From assembly GCA_947500575.1 (NCBI GenBank), contig CANMSI010000001.1, forward strand, positions 1,116,001 to 1,180,000: a stretch of 64,000 nucleotides of DNA. The letters run 5' to 3'. The DNA is from an uncultured Flavobacteriaceae bacterium (GTDB taxonomy: Bacteria > Bacteroidota > Bacteroidia > Flavobacteriales > Flavobacteriaceae). A program made the position numbers and the translations under genes. This document shows positions 8,701 through 17,843 of the stretch, one piece after another; within the stretch, counting starts at the first letter, position 1, and each line of letters opens with the position of its first letter. The notes beneath the pieces are model-generated. The model saw nothing but the letters and a program-made list of their open reading frames with translations, did no database searches and was not told the origin of the DNA.

Positions 8701-9064
8701 TCATCCATCCAAACTGGGTATTCCGCTCTTGCCTTTCAGAGTTATTCTTGCCCTACTCTCCAAGGGACCATTAAGTAAACACCACATAATCAATACCTTA
8801 ATTTTGATATAGGCTATTGTTTCTTTTAGATTTTAAATCACTTTCCGGACAAAGACTTTTATAAAAGAGAAGAAACCACATCTTTTTTGGTGAAAATTAA
8901 ATCTTTTTAAAAAAATAGTTAATTTAATTAATGATTAACATAATTAATTATTATATTGGTATCAAATAATTGACATTTTAACACAAAAAACGAAGACACT
9001 TTAAAGCCTAAAGTCTTTAAAATTGGGCAAAGTAAACTAATTCTAAACCAATAATTTAAAACTT
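8701..9064. other. 364-bp intergenic region upstream of the TonB receptor
   Basis: No credible gene is visible here. The only recognisable structure is the twin operator at 8916-8950 and the following AT-rich promoter, leaving an untranslated leader of about 100 bp before the receptor start. The first 200 bp hold nothing I can name. Confidence 0.6.
8916..8950. promoter_or_regulatory. Twin palindromic operator upstream of the TonB receptor
   Basis: TAGTTAA-N5-TTAATGA (8916-8934) and TGATTAA-N5-TTAATTA (8932-8950) overlap by 3 bp, the same 16-bp offset as at the other twin sites. A TATATTGG element, one change from the TAnnTTTG -7 box, follows directly (8953-8960). Confidence 0.68.
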
Positions 9065-11728
9065 ATGAGAACTAAGAAACTTATGAATTTGGTCTGTTTA
9101 TTCAGTTTTTTACTGTGCTCAGCGGGCCTTTTTGCTCAGAGTACGGTTACAGGAACAGTAACCGATGAAAACAGTGAGCCTATCTTTGGTGCTACTGTAC
9201 AGGTTAGAGGTACTGCAACGGGAGCTGTAACGGATGAGAATGGAGCCTATAGCATCGAGGCTTCAAATGGTGACATCCTTATCTTTTCCTATATTGGATA
9301 TGGAACCAAACAGGTAACAGTAGCTGGTACTACGGCAGATGTACAACTAGTCCCAGATGTTAGTTTGCTTAATGAAGTGGTAGTCTCTTCTACTAGAAAA
9401 CCAGTTCGTAAATTACAAACAACTACTTCGGTGAATACTGTAGGAATCCAAGAATTGGAAACTTTAAAACCTGAGTCTTTTTCTGAAGCATTACAAACCA
9501 CACCTGGTGTTACTATTGATGAATCTCAAGGTAGAAAAGGAGGTTTCAATATCCGTGGATTTCCTGGAGGTAACTTTGTGACCACTTTACTAGATGGAAT
9601 GCCTGTTTCTGGTATTGCCAATCAATCTGGCGGCGTACAAGAATTCTTTGGAATTGATCCAAATGTAGAACGAATTGAAGTAGTGCGTGGAGCCGCTGCT
9701 GCTCTATTTGGTAGATCTTCCGCAGCCGGTGCTATCAATATTATATCTCGTACAGGTGGAACGGAGCATAAAGGTTCATTTTCGGTTACCAAATACAACA
9801 ACACCGCTGGAGAAGCGCACCCATTCGATGGTGACCTAGACTACAGAGCCGATGTTAACTTTAATGGTCCTATTTCAGACAAACTTAGATACAATGTTGG
9901 GGGCTATCTCATTAATGACTCAGGAGTTAAAGAACAGGCAAATAAAGATACAGGAGGACAAATAAGAGCTAATTTTGATTGGTTAATTTCAGATAAAAGT
10001 AGAATACGAGTCTACGGTGGTTATTTTGATAATCGTTTCCAAAACGTAATTGGAGCCGTATGGGATTTAGAAAACGATCGGGTTGCAGATGGCTGGAGCA
10101 CCCGTAGCACTTTTTACAATAACCCAAGAGCTTCTTCTGTATTGAACCAAAATTTGGGTGTACGTCAAGCGGCTTTCGGAAATCTTGCCCCTGCTATTGA
10201 TGTTGCCAACAACCGACCATTCACGTGGAATCCAGCAGAAAGCGTTGAAATAGCGGCAGGTGGAAACCTAGGTATTGATGCTTCTATCCATTTAGGGAAC
10301 GATTGGTATTGGTCTGAAAAGATAAAATACAATGACTTCTTTCTGCAGGATATCAATGATTTGAACCTAGAAACCTTATTTGAACTTGATAGTAATACAC
10401 TTCGATTAAATGCGAATGCATTGAACCAAAACCGTGAGATTCTTACAGAAACTAGAATCAGTAAGCAAATAACTGGAGAAAAAGCTGAGCATAACCTTAC
10501 CCTTGGTTTGTATTACAGTAAGGCGAACAGAGATCGTTTAGGATTTAATTATTTCTATGGTTCTAATGTAAGCCCGAGACCTACGTTTACTACACGCTTT
10601 GGATTTGGAAACGGATCTTTTACAGATCCTACGCTACCACAAACAGTGTATATATCCAATACTTCTTCTCATAGGGAAGAAACGGCTACAGGTTTATTTA
10701 TTGGAGATGAAATGGTTTTCAATAAAAAGTTAAGCGTGAATGCTGCATTCCGATACGATTGGCAAACAGGTTTTATAAACAATGATCCAGAAGAAATTCG
10801 AAGAACTTCAGTAGATTTTGACCCGGGAACCTTTGCGGAAAATGAAATTAAATTAGAGGATTACTCTTTTTCTTTAGGAGGTAACTATTTAACCGGTGAA
10901 ACTTCCGCTGTTTATGCGAATTTTACTCGTTCCTTTACCTTCCAAACCGTGGATGAAGTGAACGACGAATTTTTGGATAATGAATTGGTAAAAAATATTG
11001 AAGTTGGGTATAGAGCAGGATTAGGTGATATCACCTTTGACGTAACCTACTTTAATACAAACATAGACAACAGTGTTTCTACGGTTTTTGATAATGATAC
11101 TGGCGGATTTGTAGATAGACCTGCTGGTTCTTACAAAATTAATGGGGCAGAAATTGCACTTAATTATACTCCTAAACTGGTAAAAGGGCTTTTGTTGAGT
11201 GGAGCTGTAACTTTGCAAAAATCTGAATATGATGATTTTATTGAAGGTATTGATGATGACACTGCAATGGCCATAAATGATAATGGTAATCCATTGAATT
11301 TAAATTTGGTTAACGAAGGAGGATTAACAGCACTTAACCTTGCAGGTAATCAAGTAAGATCCCAGCCTAAAACTATTTTCAATCTCAATTTAGCCTATAA
11401 TGGCACTAATTGGGGTGCTAACTTTGGTGGTTTTACATATACTGGAATTTATTACGATGCCGCTAATATTTATGACAAACAAAACCTATCGATATATAAT
11501 ATTGGAGGTTTTGTGAATTTCCCATTGGGTACTAACCAAAACTTGAGGTTGTCTTTAAGAGTCAAAAACCTTTTTGACGGAGCCAACGCACAAAATTTAT
11601 TTACTGGAGGAGGTTTAGATGAAATCATTCAATCTACCATTGCAGATCCAAATTACAGCAACCAACTTGGTTTTGCGGTATTACAAAATCCCAAAAGAGT
11701 ATTGTTTACAGTGGCATATTCTTTTTAA
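9065..11728 (+). CDS. TonB-dependent outer membrane receptor
   Basis: The 887-residue protein has a signal peptide ending in LFAQ (residue 25), a CarboxypepD_reg domain (about 27-105, VTGTVTDENSEPIFGATVQV), a plug domain (about 120-230, including FNIRGFPGG and IEVVRGAAAALFGRSSAAGAINI) and a long beta-barrel ending in FTVAYSF with a terminal aromatic residue. It lacks a SusD partner, and its architecture is of the siderophore/small-molecule kind rather than the glycan SusC kind. It should import the cluster's substrate, or a complex of it, across the outer membrane using TonB energy. It is monocistronic with its own twin operator and a strong bidirectional terminator after the stop. Substrate is unknown. 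Confidence 0.93.
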   Translation: MRTKKLMNLVCLFSFLLCSAGLFAQSTVTGTVTDENSEPIFGATVQVRGTATGAVTDENGAYSIEASNGDILIFSYIGYGTKQVTVAGTTADVQLVPDVSLLNEVVVSSTRKPVRKLQTTTSVNTVGIQELETLKPESFSEALQTTPGVTIDESQGRKGGFNIRGFPGGNFVTTLLDGMPVSGIANQSGGVQEFFGIDPNVERIEVVRGAAAALFGRSSAAGAINIISRTGGTEHKGSFSVTKYNNTAGEAHPFDGDLDYRADVNFNGPISDKLRYNVGGYLINDSGVKEQANKDTGGQIRANFDWLISDKSRIRVYGGYFDNRFQNVIGAVWDLENDRVADGWSTRSTFYNNPRASSVLNQNLGVRQAAFGNLAPAIDVANNRPFTWNPAESVEIAAGGNLGIDASIHLGNDWYWSEKIKYNDFFLQDINDLNLETLFELDSNTLRLNANALNQNREILTETRISKQITGEKAEHNLTLGLYYSKANRDRLGFNYFYGSNVSPRPTFTTRFGFGNGSFTDPTLPQTVYISNTSSHREETATGLFIGDEMVFNKKLSVNAAFRYDWQTGFINNDPEEIRRTSVDFDPGTFAENEIKLEDYSFSLGGNYLTGETSAVYANFTRSFTFQTVDEVNDEFLDNELVKNIEVGYRAGLGDITFDVTYFNTNIDNSVSTVFDNDTGGFVDRPAGSYKINGAEIALNYTPKLVKGLLLSGAVTLQKSEYDDFIEGIDDDTAMAINDNGNPLNLNLVNEGGLTALNLAGNQVRSQPKTIFNLNLAYNGTNWGANFGGFTYTGIYYDAANIYDKQNLSIYNIGGFVNFPLGTNQNLRLSLRVKNLFDGANAQNLFTGGGLDEIIQSTIADPNYSNQLGFAVLQNPKRVLFTVAYSF

Positions 11729-11789
11729 ACCTGTAAAAAAGTGTTTAATAATGAGTTATAATTAAGTTTAAGTTTTTTTGAAATTAGTA

Positions 11790-11823
11790 AAATAGGGTAT
11801 CATTAAATGATACCCTATTTCGT
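11790..11823. terminator. Bidirectional terminator between TonB receptor and VOC-fusion gene
   Basis: A perfect 12-bp stem ATAGGGTATCAT / ATGATACCCTAT (11792-11818) with a 3-base loop is flanked by A-rich sequence on the left and T-rich on the right. It can stop both the receptor transcript and the convergent operon ending at 11897. Confidence 0.8.
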
Positions 11824-11896
11824 TTCGTGAAAGTTAAAATGGTATTGTCTCACCAATAATCAGGCAATCTAATATTTACCCATTCCGACCGATAGC

Positions 11897-13576
11897 TTAC
11901 TGCTTATTCTCTTCTATTAATTCTATGAGTTCTCCTACCGGTCCAATAATGGTAGCTACTCTATTCCCTTGATACGCTTTTCCAGAAAGTATTGTAGGAG
12001 GAGCAATAAATAAACTTGCGTCTATATCATTAAGCTTTGCAACGCTAAAAGAGGCAATAGACACCCCAGGAGGCAATTCTCTTGGAGCTGTAACACGTGG
12101 CACAATAGCATTAGGATATCCATCAATTTCAATAGCATTACTAAAAGCCCCTAAACGTATAAGACCTAAGGGGAATTTATGTTGAGGATTTAAATTTTGG
12201 GCAGCAGCAATAAGTCCAATGGGTATTTCAAAATAAAGAGTCTCTTGAACACCGAAGGTATTCTTGTAGAACTCTATCATCTTTGGAACATCCGGACCTG
12301 CTGCTACCATAATAAAGGGTCTATCGATAGGAACTCTTGGGGCTAATAAGGAAGATGTCGTAAGATCGCCTGTATCAGTAGTAAAATAAAATACCTCTTC
12401 AGAAGGCCCCTTAAATTGAACTGCTTTGATAGATGATGTACCTTCCACTCCAAGATAAGAAGGCCCACCCAAATGTGTAAAAGGGCTATGGATTAATTTC
12501 TTATAAATAGTATCCGGATTTTCTACAATAATTTCAATGGCATTCCATCCATAAGTAGTCATGGCCCTGTATTCTTTGGGAACCGTACCTGCAATGATTC
12601 TTATATAAACATCATCTCCACTTTTTGATTGCAACAATGCATATGCTTTACCAGTCATTTCGACCGTACCCCAATTACAAGCCATAGCTTTTGAAACCTT
12701 CCCTTCCTCTACTACTTGATAGTCTAGCCACTTTACGTACAGCTCTTTGGTAGCCCTAATATCTTGAGTTACAACACTGGCTACTTTGATACGTTTCATA
12801 TTAACAAATGGCTGTATTTTTATTACCTTTTGCCCTCCAGTAGGTAAAAATGACTTTAACTGAGCTTCCACCAACCGATTGACGATTTCAATGCCATTTT
12901 TAAGGATGATAAAACGCGCTGAAGCCTTCACTACTCCTACATTTTTAGCATGGTGGTAAACGTTTTCTGATTTCGCCTCCATTCCCTTTCCTAAATCCCA
13001 ATAGGTATTAAATTCCACGCGAAGACAATTTTTGAAGTCTCCTGCGGGGACAGCAATATCCTCTGTTCTACGAACCACTTGTGTCAATGTAAACACACCC
13101 TTCTGTTCTGCGCCATCTTTATAATAGCGAATGTAGTTTCTACTTACTTCTAGGCTATCTCCTATTTTCATTTCCGCACCAAACCAAGGTATGTGCTTGT
13201 CAAATACAGCGATGCTTCCATCACTTGAAAAAGTTTCCCCATGATAAAGAATGCCGTCATCGTTTACAGATAGCAGTTTAGAAGCTTTAGTAGCATCATA
13301 ATGCCTATAGGTTTTCGAATTTTTGGGGATCTGAAATAAGTCGTTCCCATCTTCCCCTTGTACTCCCTTAAAAAGTTCGGCAAACCCTTCTCTTACTTCT
13401 TCTATTTTAGAAATGTAATCACCGTCTTTCCAACCATCAGGAGCTTTATAGCGCCATTCGTTTTGGTGTGCAATTGGATAATACTCATTTAGGTAATATA
13501 TCTCCTGACCAAATAAAGTTGCATAAAACAACAAGAAAAAGGCAGTTATGATTTTTAAGTTGGAAAGCATACACAA
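11897..13576 (-). CDS. Secreted fusion: unknown N-terminal domain plus two VOC (glyoxalase-like) domains
   Basis: The 559-residue protein starts MCMLSNLKIITAFFLLFYATLFGQ, a signal peptide whose real start may be the second Met. Residues about 25-250 form a beta-rich domain (YYPIAHQNEWRYKAP...) common in exported proteins of unknown role. From about 262 there are two vicinal-oxygen-chelate modules: RIKVASVVTQDIRATKELYVKWLDYQVVEEG, then PFIMVAAGPDVPKMIEFYKNTFGVQ, ending PPTILSG.YQGNRVATIIGPVGELIELIEE. VOC proteins hold a metal and do ring cleavage, isomerisation or glyoxalase chemistry; an exported VOC fusion is unusual. It lies 8 bp after the aldehyde dehydrogenase stop and is co-transcribed with it from the 15017 operator. 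Confidence 0.8.
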   Translation of the reverse strand: MCMLSNLKIITAFFLLFYATLFGQEIYYLNEYYPIAHQNEWRYKAPDGWKDGDYISKIEEVREGFAELFKGVQGEDGNDLFQIPKNSKTYRHYDATKASKLLSVNDDGILYHGETFSSDGSIAVFDKHIPWFGAEMKIGDSLEVSRNYIRYYKDGAEQKGVFTLTQVVRRTEDIAVPAGDFKNCLRVEFNTYWDLGKGMEAKSENVYHHAKNVGVVKASARFIILKNGIEIVNRLVEAQLKSFLPTGGQKVIKIQPFVNMKRIKVASVVTQDIRATKELYVKWLDYQVVEEGKVSKAMACNWGTVEMTGKAYALLQSKSGDDVYIRIIAGTVPKEYRAMTTYGWNAIEIIVENPDTIYKKLIHSPFTHLGGPSYLGVEGTSSIKAVQFKGPSEEVFYFTTDTGDLTTSSLLAPRVPIDRPFIMVAAGPDVPKMIEFYKNTFGVQETLYFEIPIGLIAAAQNLNPQHKFPLGLIRLGAFSNAIEIDGYPNAIVPRVTAPRELPPGVSIASFSVAKLNDIDASLFIAPPTILSGKAYQGNRVATIIGPVGELIELIEENKQ

Positions 13577-13584
13577 TTCATTCT

Positions 13585-15009
13585 CTAAGATAGATTCTCC
13601 TCAAAATGGTCCATGGTTTCTGGATGCGCAGTCTGTATCAACAATGCCTTCTTCCTAAAGAAACGCAAAAACCCTGCATCTCCCATACGAGAGCCGTTAA
13701 TTCCCGATTCTTTAAAGGAATTCTTTTCAGCATCATAGACTTTATTAGTTAAGCTACCATCATTAATGCTTATGGCACCAGCTTCAATCTGCGAAGCTAT
13801 ACCAATGGCCTTCTCCTTATTTTTTGAGAAAACAGAAGCAGACAATCCAAAGACACTATCATTTGCCCATTCCAGAGCCTGTTCTTCCGTACTATAAGAC
13901 ATTATTGGAATAAGTGGTCCAAAAGTTTCCTCTACCATTACATCCATACTATGATCTACATCGACCAATACGGTTGGAGCGCACCAGAGTCCACCATCCC
14001 TATTTTCCACCTTTCCACCGCTAAGAATCTTTGCGCCCTTTGCAACAGCATCATTGATTTGATTTTGAATCTTTTCAGCTTGCTTTTCAAAAATAAGTGG
14101 CCCCATTTGACCTTCATTAGGATTCGTAGTTAAAGTAACTGCCGCTGCCTTTTTGGTGATTTCAGCTACAAAAGCATTATATATTTTTTCGTCTACATAA
14201 ATCCGCTCCAAAGATTGGCAGGCCTGACCCGTAGCACCTACACAACTTCTTAACACCGCATCCGTTGCAACCGCTAAGTCCGCATCGTCTAAAACTATGG
14301 CGGGATCTTTTCCTCCCAGCTCTAGGAAAGCAGGGATGAAGCGTTCGGCACAAACAACGCCTATCTTCTTACCTGTGGAAACACTTCCTGTAAAGCAAAT
14401 TGCATCGGCTATATGTACTACGGCCTTGCCAGCTTCCGCTCCACCCCTCACCAATTTAAAAACCGACGCCAATTCCGGAACCGCTTGAATACTCTTTTCT
14501 AGACCATCCATAAAACGCGGTGTCACTTCACTGGGTTTTAATAAGACACCACAACCAGCAAGTAAGGCTGGTATGGTATCAATTAGCGCCAATAACAAGG
14601 GAAAATTCCAAGGACTAATAACCCCAACTAAACCGTAAGGAACCCATTGTTGGCCTATTTGCACGGTACTTGCCGATGCGGAAGTTCGTTCTTCGGGAGG
14701 GCTATACAACTGAGGTGCCCGATAGGTCCATGCCTTCATTAGCCCAATAATTCCACCCGTTTCCACTTTAGAAATCCTTTTCCGTGCCGTATCAATAGCT
14801 AGTTGCTCTGAAATTTCTGTTTGAAATTCAGTAAAACTCTCCAACCATTTTTGCAGCACAGCAACACGCTCATTAATAGTACGATCTTTCCAATTTTTTT
14901 GGGCTAATCGGATTTCCGTTGCTTTATTCGCTACCATTTTAGGAGTATCCTCTATTAACTCATAATCATATGCTCCTGTTCTTGGATTTCTTATTTTCAT
15001 CATACACAT
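13585..15009 (-). CDS. NAD(P)+-dependent aldehyde dehydrogenase
   Basis: The 474-residue protein has all core ALDH features: the cofactor strand PWNFPLLL (residues 133-140), FTGSVSTGKK (206-215), the general base Glu230 in LELGGKDP and the nucleophile Cys264 in TGQACQSLER. It oxidises an aldehyde to the acid. The start is uncertain: ATG codons lie at 15009, 15003 and 15000. The -7-like TATTTTAG sits only a few bases upstream of the first, so the second or third ATG is more likely to be used. It is first in a two-gene operon with the VOC fusion, opening 8 bp from the operator at 15017-15035. Substrate probably comes from the cluster pathway. Confidence 0.93.
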   Translation of the reverse strand: MCMMKIRNPRTGAYDYELIEDTPKMVANKATEIRLAQKNWKDRTINERVAVLQKWLESFTEFQTEISEQLAIDTARKRISKVETGGIIGLMKAWTYRAPQLYSPPEERTSASASTVQIGQQWVPYGLVGVISPWNFPLLLALIDTIPALLAGCGVLLKPSEVTPRFMDGLEKSIQAVPELASVFKLVRGGAEAGKAVVHIADAICFTGSVSTGKKIGVVCAERFIPAFLELGGKDPAIVLDDADLAVATDAVLRSCVGATGQACQSLERIYVDEKIYNAFVAEITKKAAAVTLTTNPNEGQMGPLIFEKQAEKIQNQINDAVAKGAKILSGGKVENRDGGLWCAPTVLVDVDHSMDVMVEETFGPLIPIMSYSTEEQALEWANDSVFGLSASVFSKNKEKAIGIASQIEAGAISINDGSLTNKVYDAEKNSFKESGINGSRMGDAGFLRFFRKKALLIQTAHPETMDHFEENLS

Positions 15010-15016
15010 TCTAAAA

Positions 15017-15035
15017 TAGTTAATAAAGTTAACTA
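15017..15035. promoter_or_regulatory. Single palindromic operator at the aldehyde dehydrogenase promoter
   Basis: TAGTTAA-N5-TTAACTA with perfect arms. On the minus strand a TATTTTAG -7-like box begins inside the last arm, so a bound repressor would cover the promoter. Confidence 0.72.
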
Positions 15036-15141
15036 TTTTTTAGAGAACAAATAAGTAGTTTTTAAAACATAACACTATCCTCCCAACAAATGTACTTCCT
15101 TTACTTCTTTTTCCTTTAACTTGCTCCTATATCAATAAAAT

Positions 15142-15160
15142 TAGTTAACTTAGTTAACTA
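15142..15160. promoter_or_regulatory. Single palindromic operator and -7 box at the HMGL-like operon
   Basis: TAGTTAA-N5-TTAACTA with perfect arms, followed by TATTTTTGC at 15163-15171, a full match to the Bacteroidota -7 consensus TAnnTTTG. The start codon at 15183 is only about 12 bp beyond, which implies a very short or nearly leaderless transcript. Confidence 0.74.
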
Positions 15161-15182
15161 ATTATTTTTGCTTATTTCTCGG

Positions 15183-16094
15183 ATGAACGAAACAAAAATT
15201 ATATTGGAAGAACAAGGTCTTCGTGATGGTTTTCAGACCCTATCGCAGGTGATTTCTACCGAAAAGAAATTAGACTACATCCACCGTTTGGTCGCTTCTG
15301 GAATACGGAGAATTCAAGTAGCTTCTTTTGTACATCCCAAATTGGTCCCTCAAATGGCAGATGCCGAAGCAGTTTGTCAAAAAATTGACAAAAAAGAAGG
15401 TGTCATTTACAGTGGATTAGTCCTCAACCAAAAAGGAGTGGAACGCGGCATTGCCGCGGGCTTAGATCACCTAGCCTGTTCCATTTCTGCTAGTAACACT
15501 CATAGTCAAAAAAATACGAGACTCTCTCTTACAGATGCGAAAACAGCTTTTAAAGAAATGGTCCGTTCCTGCCAAGAAAATAATATTAGCGTTCGAGGAG
15601 GCATTCAATGTGCATTTGGATGCAGGTATGAGGGAAAAATTGATCCAAATTATGTATTAGATATGGTAGACCATCATCTAGATACTGGAATTGACGAACT
15701 GGCCTTGGCAGACTCTACAGGCATGGGGAACCCTAAACAACTAGGCGAATTGATGCAACAAGTAGTAGAAAAAGCGGGAGATATTCCTGTTATTCTTCAT
15801 TTACATAATACAGAAAATAAAGGCTACGCTAATTTTTATGCTGCTGTGGAAGCAGGTGTTCGGATTTTCGACACTGCATTTGGTGGTTTAGGCGGTTGTC
15901 CATTTATAAAAAGTGCAACGGGTAATATTGCCACGGAAGACACAGCTCACCTAGCACATCAAATGGGATATAAAACGGGCATAAATATCAAAGAGGTTTC
16001 AGAAATAAGTAGCGAATTGGAAGGAATGTTGGGATACAAACTCCCTGGTCAATTATACCAATTACTTGATAAAGAGGATATTAAAATGATTTAA
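15183..16094 (+). CDS. HMG-CoA lyase-like (HMGL family) lyase
   Basis: I use the ATG at 15183; a TTG at 15168 would extend it by five residues into the -7 box. The protein of about 303 residues is a TIM-barrel HMGL enzyme: QGLRDGFQTL at the start (catalytic Arg-Asp), the metal-site HLHNTENKGYANFY, and the active-site loop GGLGGCPF (Cys near 239) followed by SATGNIATED as in true HMG-CoA lyases. Such enzymes split a 3-hydroxy-3-methyl-acyl-CoA into acetyl-CoA and a keto acid. Together with the class III CoA transferase and aconitase-type dehydratase downstream, it may cleave a branched hydroxy-dicarboxyl-CoA, for example a citramalyl-CoA-like ester. Its TAA overlaps the next ATG (TAATG), showing tight coupling. 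Confidence 0.9.
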   Translation: MNETKIILEEQGLRDGFQTLSQVISTEKKLDYIHRLVASGIRRIQVASFVHPKLVPQMADAEAVCQKIDKKEGVIYSGLVLNQKGVERGIAAGLDHLACSISASNTHSQKNTRLSLTDAKTAFKEMVRSCQENNISVRGGIQCAFGCRYEGKIDPNYVLDMVDHHLDTGIDELALADSTGMGNPKQLGELMQQVVEKAGDIPVILHLHNTENKGYANFYAAVEAGVRIFDTAFGGLGGCPFIKSATGNIATEDTAHLAHQMGYKTGINIKEVSEISSELEGMLGYKLPGQLYQLLDKEDIKMI

Positions 16095-17329
16095 TGGGAC
16101 AGACAATATCAGAAAAAATACTTTCCAAGCATGTAGGCAAAAAAGTATATGCAGGAGAACTGGTGATTACACCGGTAGATGGTGTAATGGCAACAGATAC
16201 TACAGGACCACTTACCTTAAAAGCATTTAAGGCAATGGGGGGAACCAAGGTTTTTGACCCTAAGAAATGTGCTTTAATCATTGATCATGCAGCGCCATCA
16301 CCAAATGAGCGGATTGCCAATTTGCATAAAATGATGCGCGATTTTGCCAAAGAACAAGAGATGCGGCTCTTTGAAATTGGGGAAGGAATCTGCCACCAAG
16401 TAATGGTAGAACATCAATATGTGAAACCGGGACATATTTTTATAGGCGCTGATTCGCACACCCCCACCTACGGAGCGCTTAATGCTTTTGCTTGTGGCGT
16501 GGGTTCTACAGATTTAGCTGCCACCATGATGACTGGTAAAATTTGGCTGAAAGTACCACAAACCATAAAAATAAATTGTTCTGGAAAACTACAGGATGGT
16601 GTTACTGCAAAAGATCTAATCCTATTCCTTGTAGGGAAAGTAACAGTTTCAGGGGCCACGTATCAAACAATCGAATTTTGTGGCGAAGCTTTTGAAAGCC
16701 TAAGTTTAGCAAGTCGTATGACCATTGCAAATATGTCTTCAGAAATGGGAGCAAAAACAGGAATAGTGCATCCAAAAGGGTTGGAACTAGATTATGACTA
16801 TGAGGCCATTACCCCTGATGCCGATGCAAAGTATATTAGGACATTTGATTTTGACGTCTCTGGATTGGAACCACAAATAAGCGCTCCTGAATCTCCAGAC
16901 AACGTTCATAATATTTCATCTTATGAAGGCACAAAAATCAATTATGCATTTATTGGCACTTGTTGTAATGGACGCTTGGAAGATTTAGATATTGCCGCAG
17001 CGATTTTAAAAGGAAGAAAAATACATCCCGATGTACGCATGGTAATTGCACCTGCATCTCAAAGTGTTTTGCTTGATGCTATTAGCAACGGCACCATGTC
17101 TACATTAATAGAAGCAGGAGCCTCCTTAATTACCTCAGGCTGTGGCCCATGTGTTGGCACACATCAAGGTGTACCGGCAGATGGAGAAGTGGTGATCTCT
17201 GCAGCGAATAGAAATTTTAGGGGTCGCATGGGCAACCCAAAATCCAATATTTACTTAGGAGCTCCCTCTACAGTAGCTGCTTCTGCGCTAGAAGGATATA
17301 TTGTTAATCCAAAAAAATACCTTTTATAA
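16094..17329 (+). CDS. Aconitase/3-isopropylmalate dehydratase family, large subunit
   Basis: The 411-residue protein is the short, archaeal-type LeuC/homoaconitase-like large subunit. Cluster ligands for a 4Fe-4S centre are visible: IGTCCNGR near residue 293 and TSGCGPCVGTH near 350. Other family blocks are IDHAAPSPN, IGADSHTPTYGALNAFACGVGSTD and GNPKSNIYLGAPSTVAASALEG. With the small subunit at 17331 it hydrates or dehydrates a hydroxy-dicarboxylate. There are no leucine genes nearby, so a catabolic role such as hydration of an alkylmaleate, citraconate or mesaconate-like acid is more likely than leucine synthesis. It is coupled to the HMGL gene by a 1-bp overlap. Confidence 0.9.
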   Translation: MGQTISEKILSKHVGKKVYAGELVITPVDGVMATDTTGPLTLKAFKAMGGTKVFDPKKCALIIDHAAPSPNERIANLHKMMRDFAKEQEMRLFEIGEGICHQVMVEHQYVKPGHIFIGADSHTPTYGALNAFACGVGSTDLAATMMTGKIWLKVPQTIKINCSGKLQDGVTAKDLILFLVGKVTVSGATYQTIEFCGEAFESLSLASRMTIANMSSEMGAKTGIVHPKGLELDYDYEAITPDADAKYIRTFDFDVSGLEPQISAPESPDNVHNISSYEGTKINYAFIGTCCNGRLEDLDIAAAILKGRKIHPDVRMVIAPASQSVLLDAISNGTMSTLIEAGASLITSGCGPCVGTHQGVPADGEVVISAANRNFRGRMGNPKSNIYLGAPSTVAASALEGYIVNPKKYLL

Positions 17330-17330
17330 A

Positions 17331-17840
17331 ATGGGAGATACCATTACACAGATAAAAGCCAAAGCACATGTATATGGAGATCATATTGATACAGATCGAA
17401 TTATTCCTGGAAAATACACCAAGACCCTAGATTTATCTTCCTTAGCAGCGCATGTTTTGGAGGACTTAGATCCCAATTTTAATAAAATTGTACAGCAAGG
17501 AGATATCTTGGTAGCTGGTGTTAATTTTGGATGTGGATCTTCTCGAGAACAAGCGCCCTTAGCATTAAAACAAGCAGGGGTCTCTGTTGTAATTGCCAAA
17601 GACTTTGCCCGGATTTTTTTTAGAAATGCTATTAATATTGGCCTACCAGTACTAGAAATAGCAGATCATTCGATTGAAAAAGGAGCGCAGTTAGAAGTTG
17701 ATTTGAAGGAGGGAACGGTTACCGATCTCGATGCTAATATTACGTATAAGGCCACTAAGCTTCCAGCTATCATGATTGATATTCTTAGCGAAGGAGGTCT
17801 AGTAAACTATCTAACCAAACACGGAAATTATTCCTTATAA
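17331..17840 (+). CDS. Aconitase/3-isopropylmalate dehydratase family, small subunit
   Basis: The start is set at 17331, one base after the large-subunit stop; a TTG/ATG further up would fuse into the large subunit's end. The 169-residue swivel domain shows YGDHIDTDRIIPGKY, NFGCGSSREQAPLALKQAG and KDFARIFFRNAINIGLPVLE, all characteristic. It pairs with the large subunit to make the active dehydratase. The substrate-recognition loop in DTDRIIP does not by itself tell me which hydroxy acid is used. Four bases separate it from the next gene. Confidence 0.9.
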   Translation: MGDTITQIKAKAHVYGDHIDTDRIIPGKYTKTLDLSSLAAHVLEDLDPNFNKIVQQGDILVAGVNFGCGSSREQAPLALKQAGVSVVIAKDFARIFFRNAINIGLPVLEIADHSIEKGAQLEVDLKEGTVTDLDANITYKATKLPAIMIDILSEGGLVNYLTKHGNYSL

Positions 17841-17843
17841 GCC

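Noticed and set aside
9065-11728. TonB receptor as part of a polysaccharide utilisation locus (SusC)
   Set aside because: No SusD partner or glycoside hydrolase is nearby, and the neighbours are organic-acid and redox enzymes.
16094-17840. Leucine biosynthesis leuCD
   Set aside because: leuA and leuB are absent here, and the pair is embedded in an HMGL/CoA-transferase operon under the MarR-type operator.
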